Source of the DNA: Pseudomonadota bacterium | GTDB lineage: Bacteria; Pseudomonadota; Gammaproteobacteria; Burkholderiales; Thiobacillaceae | Direction of reading: 5' to 3' | Assembly: GCA_021802595.1 (NCBI GenBank) | Contig: JAJZRT010000060.1 | Location: 1 to 11,611, forward strand | DNA: 11,611 nucleotides | Shown: positions 5,128-10,634 of the stretch, piece after piece | How the letters are laid out: every line of letters begins with the position of its first letter | Numbering within the stretch: the first letter of the stretch is position 1 | Program-made: the position numbers and the translations under genes | Notes under the pieces: model-generated | What the model was told of the DNA's origin: nothing | The model's input: only the letters and a program-made list of their open reading frames with translations | Database searches by the model: none

Positions 5128-5648
5128 GTGGGCTGCTCCTCGACGATCTTGGTAGCGCGGTCGAGAAAGTCCTGCTTGGTCTTGCTGATGCGCTTGTTCC
5201 CGCCGCAGATGGCGTGGGCAGCTCCAAGAAAAGCGGCGCGGTATTGAATGGGCCGCTTGGCGATCTCGGCAAGGTCGTTTTGCACGGCGCTGTCCGTTCG
5301 ACTGGACCTGATCGACATGCCGTTGTTCAGATGCTCGAGTGCATCCGCGAGGCCTGCCGGGAGCATGCTGCCCTGCTTCTCGCAGAATCGGAAGACGTTG
5401 CGAGCCTCCTGCTTGCTGACCGTTCCGTCGCTCGAAGCGAGCCACAGCAGCGCCTGAACGGCGTTGGCGTGGCCGGCGTTGCAGGTGTCCATGGCAGACT
5501 GCATCACGCGCTGAGCGTCGGCGAATGGATCATGCTCATCTCGGAGTGCGCGGGGCGCGGCGTGGGGTTGTTGGCGGTTGCTGGTGAGGTACAGGTATAC
5601 GAAGTACCCGACAACAACTAGAACGACCAGCGGGATGATGGCATCCAT
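5124..5648 (-). CDS. Membrane-anchored TerB-like protein (174 aa)
   Basis: One N-terminal membrane helix (residues 3-22, AIIPLVVLVVVGYFVYLYLT) is followed by a charged linker and a helical domain (about 55-170). The segment ALLWLASSDGTVSKQEARNV has the look of TerB/DjlA-type helical domains, in which an acidic D-G-x-(V/I)-x-x-x-E motif may bind metal (Asp74 and Glu81 here). A similar helix pair recurs at the C-terminus (HAICGGNKRISKTKQDFLD). The orientation would put the helical domain in the cytoplasm or periplasm; I cannot tell which. It is the first gene after the repressor, with AAGGGAG upstream, and overlaps the lipoprotein gene. TerB proteins are linked to tellurite resistance, phage inhibition and membrane stress; a lysogen-expressed envelope function is plausible. 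Confidence 0.75.
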   Translation of the reverse strand: MDAIIPLVVLVVVGYFVYLYLTSNRQQPHAAPRALRDEHDPFADAQRVMQSAMDTCNAGHANAVQALLWLASSDGTVSKQEARNVFRFCEKQGSMLPAGLADALEHLNNGMSIRSSRTDSAVQNDLAEIAKRPIQYRAAFLGAAHAICGGNKRISKTKQDFLDRATKIVEEQPT

Positions 5649-5679
5649 GGTTATTTTTTCTCCCTTTTAATAGTCAGGC

Positions 5680-6057
5680 TCACGCCGAACCGGCAGTTTT
5701 ATCACGGGCGCCTTGATCGGCGGCTTGATCGATGAGTTCCGCAGTCTTAGCAACGTCCTTGATCACATGATCGATGGCGTATGTCGGGAGCTGCTGCATG
5801 AGCTTCAACGCCACGATCAGGCGCTCGTCCTCCACATAATAGCCGTCGGTCATGTCCCCTTCCTCGGCCGCCAACCACATGGCCCGCACCCCGCAGGCGT
5901 CGGCGAACTGCGCGGTGAACTCGGACCCAGTGGCATCGCTCCGCTCCAGCTTCGAAATGTTTTCCTGGGTGCAGACGTTCTTGATCTTGTCTGCCAGCTG
6001 CTTCTGAGTCAGCTGAGCGTAGGTGCGGGCCATGTGGAGTCGTTCGCCGTACTTCAT
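5680..6057 (-). CDS. Short phage repressor, CI analogue without S24 domain (125 aa)
   Basis: Residues 1-69 are an HTH_3/Cro-C1 type DNA-binding domain: MKYGERLHMARTYAQLTQKQ, LADKIKNVCTQENISKLERS, then CGVRAMWLAAEEGDM. The C-terminal part (about 75-118) is helical (YAIDHVIKDVAKTAELID) and could mediate oligomerisation; the Ser/Lys catalytic S24 domain of LexA-type repressors is absent. I chose the ATG at 6057 because the paralogue at 3749 begins with the same MKYGERL and because the PRM-like promoter predicts a transcript start at about this codon. ATG codons at 6069 and farther upstream lie in the promoter or operators. Its position between two operator arrays and divergent from a YdaS/Cro-like gene makes it the likely lysogenic repressor. 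Confidence 0.85.
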   Translation of the reverse strand: MKYGERLHMARTYAQLTQKQLADKIKNVCTQENISKLERSDATGSEFTAQFADACGVRAMWLAAEEGDMTDGYYVEDERLIVALKLMQQLPTYAIDHVIKDVAKTAELIDQAADQGARDKTAGSA

Positions 6058-6064
6058 GGGCGCG

Positions 6065-6093
6065 ACCATATAACCACGGTAATCGAACGTCAA
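6065..6093 (-). promoter_or_regulatory. PRM-like promoter for repressor operon
   Basis: On the minus strand TTGACG (6088-6093) and TATGGT (6065-6070) are separated by 17 bp, giving a start near 6058, next to the ATG at 6057. There is no ribosome binding site, so the mRNA should be leaderless or nearly so, as with lambda PRM. Operator OR2 lies immediately upstream of the -35, centred about -42, the place from which lambda CI activates PRM. Operator OR3 covers the spacer. Confidence 0.7.
6070..6083 (-). promoter_or_regulatory. Operator OR3 (degenerate)
   Basis: The minus strand reads ATTACCGTGGTTAT, which fits AGAACYNNRGTTAT except for two bases in the left arm. Its centre (6076.5) is exactly 24 bp from OR2. 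It covers the spacer of the PRM-like promoter and touches its -10, so binding should repress the repressor gene. The phasing supports it despite the weaker match. Confidence 0.6.
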
Positions 6094-6107
6094 AGAACTT
6101 GAGTTAT
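6094..6107 (+). promoter_or_regulatory. Operator OR2
   Basis: The plus strand reads AGAACTTGAGTTAT, an exact match to the shared consensus, with a perfect AACT/AGTT core. It touches the first base of the PR -35 and lies directly upstream of the PRM -35 on the other strand. Centre 6100.5, 24 bp from each neighbour. Confidence 0.8.
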
Positions 6108-6134
6108 TGACAAGCGTAGAACTGTAGTTATATT
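6107..6134 (+). promoter_or_regulatory. PR, rightward early promoter
   Basis: A perfect TTGACA (6107-6112) is separated by 16 bp from TATATT (6129-6134). The predicted start is 6141-6143, at or within two bases of the ATG of the YdaS/Cro-like gene, which has no ribosome binding site. OR1 overlaps the -10 and OR2 touches the -35, so a bound repressor should shut it off. Confidence 0.85.
6118..6131 (+). promoter_or_regulatory. Operator OR1
   Basis: The plus strand reads AGAACTGTAGTTAT, an exact match to the shared consensus with a perfect AACT/AGTT core. It contributes the first half of the PR -10 element. Centre 6124.5, 24 bp from OR2. It has the same position and orientation relative to PR that OL1 has relative to PL. 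Confidence 0.8.
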
Positions 6135-6142
6135 CTTTGTCC

Positions 6143-6589
6143 ATGAGCATCGAATCCCTCAAAAAGGCTGTGCAAATCCTCGGCGGTCAGGCGGCCTTGG
6201 CGCGCGCCGTATCGACCCAAACGAAGACGATCCACCAGCCAAACGTGTACAAGTGGCTGAACAGCCCAAATCCTGACCAAATGCCGCCCGCTGAGTACTG
6301 CCCGGCGATCGAGCGCGCCACGAACGGGGAGGTACGGTGTGAGGATCTGCGCGGAGACATCGATTGGTCTGTGTTGCGTAACTCGGATTGCCGCTCAGGT
6401 GGCGAGTTACGCCCCCGCGCGCCGTCGACCTTCGGCGACTTCGGCGAGCCGCGCTGCGGTGCATATCGCCGCGAGGATGGCGACCGCCGGGACCCCGGTG
6501 CGCCGTTTGGCGAGTTTGGCGAGCCGCGCGACGGCGATCGGCGAGTGGATGAGCGGCGCAAGTCGTCCGACGACGGATGGCAGGCTTGA
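6143..6589 (+). CDS. YdaS/Cro-like regulator with an unusual long C-terminal tail (148 aa)
   Basis: Residues 1-80 match the YdaS/Cro-like HTH family: SIESLKKAVQILGGQAALAR, QPNVYKWLNSPNPDQMPPAE, then CEDLRGDIDWSVLRNS, where most members end. The reading frame then continues for about 68 residues of charged, low-complexity sequence that repeats FGDFGEPR and FGEFGEPR. This tail may be a real extension, or read-through into an inserted repeat sequence. The ATG at 6143 is chosen because PR predicts a start at this base. As the first gene from PR, it should act as Cro does, favouring lytic growth. Proteins of this family can be toxic or antitoxic in prophages such as Rac. HTH assignment is confident; the tail is not. 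Confidence 0.8.
   Translation: MSIESLKKAVQILGGQAALARAVSTQTKTIHQPNVYKWLNSPNPDQMPPAEYCPAIERATNGEVRCEDLRGDIDWSVLRNSDCRSGGELRPRAPSTFGDFGEPRCGAYRREDGDRRDPGAPFGEFGEPRDGDRRVDERRKSSDDGWQA
6431..6529 (+). repeat. Two imperfect 24-bp repeats inside the YdaS-like gene tail
   Basis: The 24-bp units at 6431-6454 and 6506-6529 differ at three positions and begin 75 bp (25 codons) apart. Each is itself two copies of an about 9-bp TTYGGCGAS unit followed by GAGCCGCGC. On the minus strand the same DNA is open in a frame encoding LAKLAK and LAEVAE. The pattern marks the start of the unusual tail. Confidence 0.6.
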
Positions 6590-6795
6590 TGTTGCGCGAA
6601 TGGTGGTCACGGTTGTTTGGCCCCTCGCGGCACGAGCGTGTGTTGACACGCGTGCTTTCCACCAGCGTGCGTCATGCGCAGGCGCTCAGGGCGCTGCGGG
6701 ACGATCCGCATCCGGACCAGCTGATTCCCGCCACGAATCCAGGTAGTCCTGAATCTTGTCTGCAAGAGCCTCTGAGATCGCGGGGTCGTGAATGA
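6589..6795 (+). CDS. Doubtful small protein (68 aa) coupled to the YdaS-like gene
   Basis: The frame starts with an ATG that overlaps the TGA of the preceding gene (TGATG) and begins MLREWWSRLFGPSRHERVL, a plausible amphipathic basic helix. The second half (from about residue 35) overlaps a better-supported gene on the other strand and looks like non-coding sequence. It could be a real coupled gene, a remnant, or chance. No ribosome binding site or family supports it beyond the overlap. Confidence 0.35.
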   Translation: MLREWWSRLFGPSRHERVLTRVLSTSVRHAQALRALRDDPHPDQLIPATNPGSPESCLQEPLRSRGRE

Positions 6796-7009
6796 TCTCT
6801 GCCGTGAAGCGTTCGATGCGCTCCCAGAGTTTGACGTTCTTCGTGTGTTCGCTGAGCAGGGCGAGCATCGCGATGTCGAGCGCCATGAGCTTGGCTGCTA
6901 TTTCCATGTCCGTTCCTTCCCTGTCGGGAGTCGCTGTTGTGAGAGACGTCGATTCTACCGGGGCTGGAACGGGCGCCATTACCCCCTGGCAGGCGGGTTG
7001 TCTGCCCAT
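6686..7009 (-). CDS. Hypothetical helical protein on the strand opposite to the PR operon (107 aa)
   Basis: The C-terminal two thirds is a convincing helical domain: MEIAAKLMALDIAMLALLSE, VKLWERIERFTAEIIHD, then ALADKIQDYLDSWRESAG. Upstream the frame continues through a proline- and threonine-rich linker (MGRQPACQGVMAPVPAP). I place the start at 7009 because GGAGG lies eight bases before it; the ATG at 6907 (preceded by AAGGAACGGAC) is an alternative giving 73 residues. No family is recognised. The gene runs leftward between the YdaS-like and CII genes, against PR transcription, toward the 3' end of the YdaS-like gene. Its transcript, if long, would be antisense to that gene, as lambda PRE RNA is to cro. 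No convincing promoter was found. Confidence 0.65.
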   Translation of the reverse strand: MGRQPACQGVMAPVPAPVESTSLTTATPDREGTDMEIAAKLMALDIAMLALLSEHTKNVKLWERIERFTAEIIHDPAISEALADKIQDYLDSWRESAGPDADRPAAP

Positions 7010-7043
7010 GCAGTTCTCCTCCGCTATCAAGGCGTCATGGCCT

Positions 7044-7071
7044 CCCCGGGCTTCGGTCCGGGGCTTTTTTT
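7044..7071 (+). terminator. Rho-independent terminator between YdaS-like and CII genes
   Basis: An eight-pair GC-rich stem (7044-7051 with 7056-7063, one G-U pair) closed by a stable UUCG tetraloop is followed by C and seven T residues. It is a textbook intrinsic terminator on the plus strand, 62 bp before the CII start. It corresponds in place to lambda tR1, so expression of CII and replication genes would need antitermination, read-through or a promoter downstream; I saw no good promoter in 7072-7133. Confidence 0.9.
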
Positions 7072-7133
7072 GCGTGTCCATGAAGTCACGATAGGCGGAG
7101 ATGCTGCGGTCGTCATCGTTAAAGGGAGCCCAC

Positions 7134-7577
7134 ATGAACGTCGCTGATGCGATCCACACGCTGGTGCAGGAATACCCGGGCGGCGCGAAGGTGCTGGCCG
7201 CGCGCGTTGAGATGAATTTGCACGTGCTGTACTCGAAGGCGAATCCGAACATCAGGACGCATTACCCATCTGTGTTCGAGGCGGTGCAATGGATGGCGCT
7301 CTCCGGCGACCACCGGCCGCTGAGGGCGATGAACGAGGAGCTGGGCTATCTGCCGCCGATTCCGCGGGTGAGCGCGGATGTGTCGGACATTGAGCTGCTG
7401 GAGAGCTACACGAAGCTGATCAGCGAGCTGGGCGACTTCTCGACGAAGTTCCACCTGGCGCTGGCGGACGGCAAGGTAACGAAGCGTGAGGTGAAGCGGC
7501 TGCGCTCGGAGATGCTGGATTTTGTCGGCGCCGGCGAGGAGCTGCTGAACCGGCTGGAACAGATCGCGGAGCGGTGA
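7134..7577 (+). CDS. Phage regulatory protein, CII family (147 aa)
   Basis: The N-terminus MNVADAIHTLVQEYPGGAKV, followed by VLYSKANPNIRTHYP and WMALSGDHRPLRAMNEELGY, is the characteristic pattern of the phage regulatory CII family (Phage_CP76 type). The helical C-terminal part (LISELGDFSTKFHLALADGK, then EELLNRLEQIAE) completes the usual length. AAAGGGAG lies six bases from the ATG. Members are thought to be DNA-binding proteins that set the lysogenic decision, and some activate repressor synthesis or replication genes; the target here is unknown. The position after the YdaS/Cro-like gene and terminator matches lambda cII. Family assignment is confident. Confidence 0.9.
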   Translation: MNVADAIHTLVQEYPGGAKVLAARVEMNLHVLYSKANPNIRTHYPSVFEAVQWMALSGDHRPLRAMNEELGYLPPIPRVSADVSDIELLESYTKLISELGDFSTKFHLALADGKVTKREVKRLRSEMLDFVGAGEELLNRLEQIAER

Positions 7578-7580
7578 TCG

Positions 7581-7766
7581 ATGGCTGACGATCTGGACAT
7601 GACGCAGGAGCGGATCGAGCGCGAAGAGGTGTTGCGGGAACGCTACAAGCAGCCTTTCGAACTTGAATCCGGCGTGTCCGGCGAGTGCGAACGCTGCGGG
7701 GAGGAGTGGCCGCGCCTGGTGCGTGGCGCCTGCGCGCGGTGCCGCGACCGGCTTGGTCTGGACTGA
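7581..7766 (+). CDS. Small C4 zinc-finger protein, TraR/DksA-like (61 aa)
   Basis: An acidic helical N-terminus (LDMTQERIEREEVLRER) is followed by a C4 zinc motif, CERC and CARC separated by about 13 residues (CERCGEEWPRLVRGACARC). Small phage TraR/DksA-type proteins have this plan: they enter the RNA polymerase secondary channel and change promoter response. The first pair of acidic residues that act in that mechanism is plausible here (Asp4, Asp6) but I cannot verify it. GGAG lies nine bases upstream, and the stop overlaps the next ATG. A general zinc-ribbon DNA-binding protein is the alternative. Confidence 0.65.
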   Translation: MADDLDMTQERIEREEVLRERYKQPFELESGVSGECERCGEEWPRLVRGACARCRDRLGLD

Positions 7767-7966
7767 TGGGCCGGGCGATGACTCAGCCGGAGCGCCAGGC
7801 CTGGGCATTGGCGTACGCGATGAAGGCCAGGCCGACGCCGGCGCTGGCGTCGCGCTATTTCGACGCAGTGAAACGAATGCTGGGCGAAGCACCCGGCGCC
7901 GATGAGAACACGAACGGGCCGGCAACGGCCGAGGGGACGGCGTGCGGGAAAAGACAGACGCAGTAG
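7766..7966 (+). CDS. Small hypothetical phage protein (66 aa)
   Basis: The sequence MGRAMTQPERQAWALAYAMK, then PTPALASRYFDAVKRMLGE, suggests a short helical protein, with a disordered tail. The first ATG overlaps the preceding stop (TGATG); an in-frame ATG four codons later (MTQPERQ) is an alternative, and no strong ribosome binding site distinguishes them. The 3' end overlaps the primase-helicase start by 25 bases. It is of the kind commonly found before phage replication genes. No function known. Confidence 0.6.
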   Translation: MGRAMTQPERQAWALAYAMKARPTPALASRYFDAVKRMLGEAPGADENTNGPATAEGTACGKRQTQ

Positions 7967-10161
7967 CGTTCGAGGCGATCCCCCCCACGCTGGCTGCGCG
8001 GGCGCAGTGGCTGGTGTGGCGCTTCGAGTCGAAGCCGGGCGACAAGAAGCCGCGCAAGGTGCCGTATTACGTTTCCGGCGCGCGGCGCACGGGCGAGCAG
8101 GGATCGGATGCCGACCGAGCGGCCCTGGTGGATCTGCCAGGCGCGCGCGCAGCCGTCGACAAGGCGGGTTCTCGCTGGACGGGGGTGGGTTTCGCCTTCC
8201 TGCCCGGAGACGGGCTGATCGGGGTGGACCTGGACGGGATGTTCGATCCCGCGACGCAGCTGATGACGGAGCGCGGGGCGGCGATCGTCGCCAGCTGCAA
8301 CAGCTACACGGAATTCTCCCCCAGCGGCAAGGGGGTGCACATCATCTGCTCGGGCGATACGACCTCGTTCAAGAGCAACGAGGTGGGCGTGGAGGTGTTC
8401 TGCGGCCGCCAGTTCTTCACTTTCACCGGCAGGCGCTACCCGGGCACGCCGGAAGATGTGACCCCGATCCCCGAAAAGACCCTGGCGCGGCTGAAGTCGA
8501 CGGTGGACAGCGGGAAGAAGCGCGCGTCAGCCGGCAAGCCTTCCACGGCGCCCGCGCAGGCCATCGAGGGCCGCGCCAAGGTGGAGAGCGCGCTGGCGTT
8601 CATTTCGCCGGAGTGCGGCTACGACGACTGGATCCACATCGGGATGGCGATCTGCTCGGAGCTTGGCACGGGCGCGTTCGACGTGTTCGATGCGTGGTCG
8701 GCGAAGTCTTCGAAGTATCCGGGCAGCGCGCAGGTGGCGACGCACTGGAAGAGCTTCGAGCCAGGCAAGGGCGTGACAGGCGCGACGATCTTCAAGCTGG
8801 CGATGGACGCCGGATGGCAGCCGCCAAAGCAGCCGAAAGCATCACGTGCGCGTGCGCAGCCTGTCGGGGGGGGCAAGCCTTCGTCGCGGCATGACGACGA
8901 CGACATGCCCGATTGGCGCAAGAAACTGATCTACGACCGGGGCGAGCTGAAGTCGTGCCTGGCGAACGTGTACGACATCTTGCTGAACGATCCCGCCTGG
9001 CAGGGGGTGCTTGCGTTCGACGAATTCGCGCAGCGCACGGTGAAGCGCGCCGCGCCTCCATTCCAGGGCGGGGTGGTGGGCGATTGGGACGGAACCGACG
9101 ACAGCCGCACGGCGATGTGGCTCGCGCGCGCCTACCGCTTCACGCCCAGCTCGATCATGGTGGCCGAGGCGGTCGAGGTGCTGGGGCGGGCGTTTGCCTA
9201 CCACCCGGTGCGCGACTGGCTGCGGTCGCTGAAGTGGGACGGCGTTTCGCGCATCGATCACTGGCTCGACGATTACCTGGGCGTGCCGCGTACGGACTAC
9301 TCGGTGCGGGTGGCGGCGTGGTTCCTGCTTGGGATGATCGCGCGGGTGATGCGGCCGGGGGTGAAGTTCGATTACTGCCTAGTGTTCGAGGGCATCCAGG
9401 GGCGCGGCAAGTCGTCGACGCTGGCGATCCTGGGCGGGGAGTGGTTCGGCGATACCGACATCGACCTGCACAACAAGGATTCGATGGCGGCGCTGCAGGG
9501 GAAGTGGCTGTACGAGTTCCCCGAGCTGGGATCGCTGGCCCGCACGGAGTCGCTGAAGCAGAAGTCGTTCCTGTCGCGCCAGGTGGATGAATACCGCCCG
9601 GTGTACGGACGCCGCCAGATCAAGGTGCCGCGCCAGACGGTGTTCTCGGGTTCGACGAACGAGTGGGAGTGGAACAAGGACCCGACCGGAGGCCGGCGCT
9701 TCTGGCCGATCGAGGTCGGCGACATCGATCTTTCCGGCCTTGCCAAGGTGCGCGATCAGCTGTTCGCCGAGGCGTTCGTGCGCTACCAGCAGGGCGAGCG
9801 CTTCTACCCGACCGGTGAGGAGCAGCGGGTGTACTTCGACCCCGAGCAGCTGAAGCGCGAGCAGGGCGAGTCGCTGGTCGACGCGCTGCACGACTGGGTG
9901 TTCGACCAGTACGACACGGCGATGCGTCCGATCCCGTTCTCGGCGGCGATGGCGGCCTTCGAGGGGCTGAAGATGGACGCCAGCAAGCTCACCCGCGACA
10001 TGCAGACGCGCATCGGCATCGCCCTGCGCAAGCTCGGTTGCGGGCGGATCGAGAAACGCAACGGGATGGTCCGATATTGGTACACGCCACCGGCAAGGGA
10101 AACCGCGCGCGTAGGTGGTGTTCAACCTGGGGAAAGGGGAGCCGATGGCCCGCCATTCTAG
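7942..10161 (+). CDS. Phage primase-helicase, PrimPol-like plus VirE-type ATPase (739 aa)
   Basis: The N-terminal 180 residues resemble archaeo-eukaryotic primase-polymerases (NrS-1/PrimPol-like): the acidic pair Asp96 and Asp98 (GVDLDGM), the SGKGVHI motif with His133, and acidic Glu151 (GVEVFCG). Residues 211-292 match the primase C-terminal PriCT-2 domain (ISPECGYDDWIHIGMAIC). Residues about 330-650 are a virulence-associated E (VirE) superfamily-3-like helicase: Walker A at 484-491 (GIQGRGKS), Walker B-like WLYEFPEL at 522-529, and TNEWEWNKDPTGGRRFWPIE further on. It should synthesise primers and unwind phage DNA at the origin. The start is a GTG preceded by GAGGGGAC; it overlaps the previous gene. 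It is full length with no break, and the nested repeats directly downstream may be its target. Confidence 0.93.
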   Translation: MREKTDAVAFEAIPPTLAARAQWLVWRFESKPGDKKPRKVPYYVSGARRTGEQGSDADRAALVDLPGARAAVDKAGSRWTGVGFAFLPGDGLIGVDLDGMFDPATQLMTERGAAIVASCNSYTEFSPSGKGVHIICSGDTTSFKSNEVGVEVFCGRQFFTFTGRRYPGTPEDVTPIPEKTLARLKSTVDSGKKRASAGKPSTAPAQAIEGRAKVESALAFISPECGYDDWIHIGMAICSELGTGAFDVFDAWSAKSSKYPGSAQVATHWKSFEPGKGVTGATIFKLAMDAGWQPPKQPKASRARAQPVGGGKPSSRHDDDDMPDWRKKLIYDRGELKSCLANVYDILLNDPAWQGVLAFDEFAQRTVKRAAPPFQGGVVGDWDGTDDSRTAMWLARAYRFTPSSIMVAEAVEVLGRAFAYHPVRDWLRSLKWDGVSRIDHWLDDYLGVPRTDYSVRVAAWFLLGMIARVMRPGVKFDYCLVFEGIQGRGKSSTLAILGGEWFGDTDIDLHNKDSMAALQGKWLYEFPELGSLARTESLKQKSFLSRQVDEYRPVYGRRQIKVPRQTVFSGSTNEWEWNKDPTGGRRFWPIEVGDIDLSGLAKVRDQLFAEAFVRYQQGERFYPTGEEQRVYFDPEQLKREQGESLVDALHDWVFDQYDTAMRPIPFSAAMAAFEGLKMDASKLTRDMQTRIGIALRKLGCGRIEKRNGMVRYWYTPPARETARVGGVQPGERGADGPPF

Positions 10162-10165
10162 CCCC

Positions 10166-10420
10166 GAGGTTGGGAAGGTTGGGAGCAGGTTGGGAACCCT
10201 GCACACCGCATGGATAAAGGAGGTTCCTAACCTTCCTAACCTTCCTAACCTGTTTCCTCACACATACATCACCCGAGGGTGCGCGGGCCGTGCACTACGC
10301 GTGCGCGCCGCGCCACGTTACACAACCACCAATTTGGTTAGGAAGGTTGGGAACGTTAGGAACAAGCCCTGTTTACGGGCCTTCCAGCCTTCCCAACCTG
10401 CTCCCAACCTTCCTAACCTC
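10166..10420. repeat. Nested inverted repeats of a 9-bp unit, candidate origin or regulatory structure
   Basis: The 276-bp gap between the primase-helicase and the next gene holds four arms made of a 9-bp unit, GGTTRGGAA. Arm A (10166-10196) is the reverse complement of arm D (10390-10420) at 30 of 31 positions. Arm B (10222-10249) is the reverse complement of arm C (10336-10363) at 26 of 28 positions. The A-B-C-D order is therefore a nested palindrome with an unpaired centre (10250-10335). A could also pair with B and C with D. It could be iterons of a replication origin, a recombination target or a large RNA structure. No gene fits it; the frame through it encodes only a short repeat (VGKVG, PNLPNLP). 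Confidence 0.85.
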
Positions 10421-10437
10421 TGAAAAGGAGCCGAGGC

Positions 10438-10632
10438 ATGAGTGAATATCTGAGCAAGGAAGAGCGTGCCGCAATCAACCGCCAGGCCTACAAGCTGAGC
10501 CAGCGCGCCTACCAGGCATACCGGCACCGCCTGATCGAATGGGCAACCTGCGAAAAGATCATGCGCGAGACCGTCGACCAGGATCTGCTCGCGGCGCAGA
10601 TCCCCGACATCTCGGACATGATGGACGCCTGA
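10438..10632 (+). CDS. Small hypothetical phage protein (64 aa)
   Basis: A charged helical protein beginning MSEYLSKEERAAINRQAYKL and ending ISDMMDA. AAGGAG lies eight bases from the ATG, immediately after the last arm of the nested repeat, so the repeat sits in its 5' region. There is no recognised domain; tyrosine and arginine in alternating helical positions (QRAYQAYRHRLIEWATC) suggest a small DNA- or protein-binding role, which is inference. It ends two bases before the next ATG. Confidence 0.75.
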   Translation: MSEYLSKEERAAINRQAYKLSQRAYQAYRHRLIEWATCEKIMRETVDQDLLAAQIPDISDMMDA

Positions 10633-10634
10633 CC

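Noticed and set aside
6407..6649. Minus-strand frame with LAKLAK and LAEVAE repeats opposite the YdaS-like tail
   Set aside because: It has no ribosome binding site and reflects the codon pattern of the 24-bp repeats; I could not support it as a gene.
7072..7133. Promoter between the terminator and the CII gene
   Set aside because: TTGCGT (7070-7075) and GATAGG (7090-7095) are only 14 bp apart and match the consensus poorly.
7119..8057. Open frame of 312 codons on the minus strand
   Set aside because: It is a shadow of the CII gene and the small zinc-finger gene, with arginine/histidine/proline-rich composition.
7902..8894. Open frame of 330 codons on the plus strand
   Set aside because: It is a glycine/arginine-rich shadow of the primase-helicase in another frame, with no family resemblance.
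10166..10420. Possible CRISPR array
   Set aside because: The repeats are short 9-bp units arranged as inverted arms, without regular spacers of constant length and without cas genes.
10115..10423. Open frame of 102 codons through the inverted repeats
   Set aside because: The product is only the translated repeat (VGKVG, PNLPNLP) with no start signal of its own.
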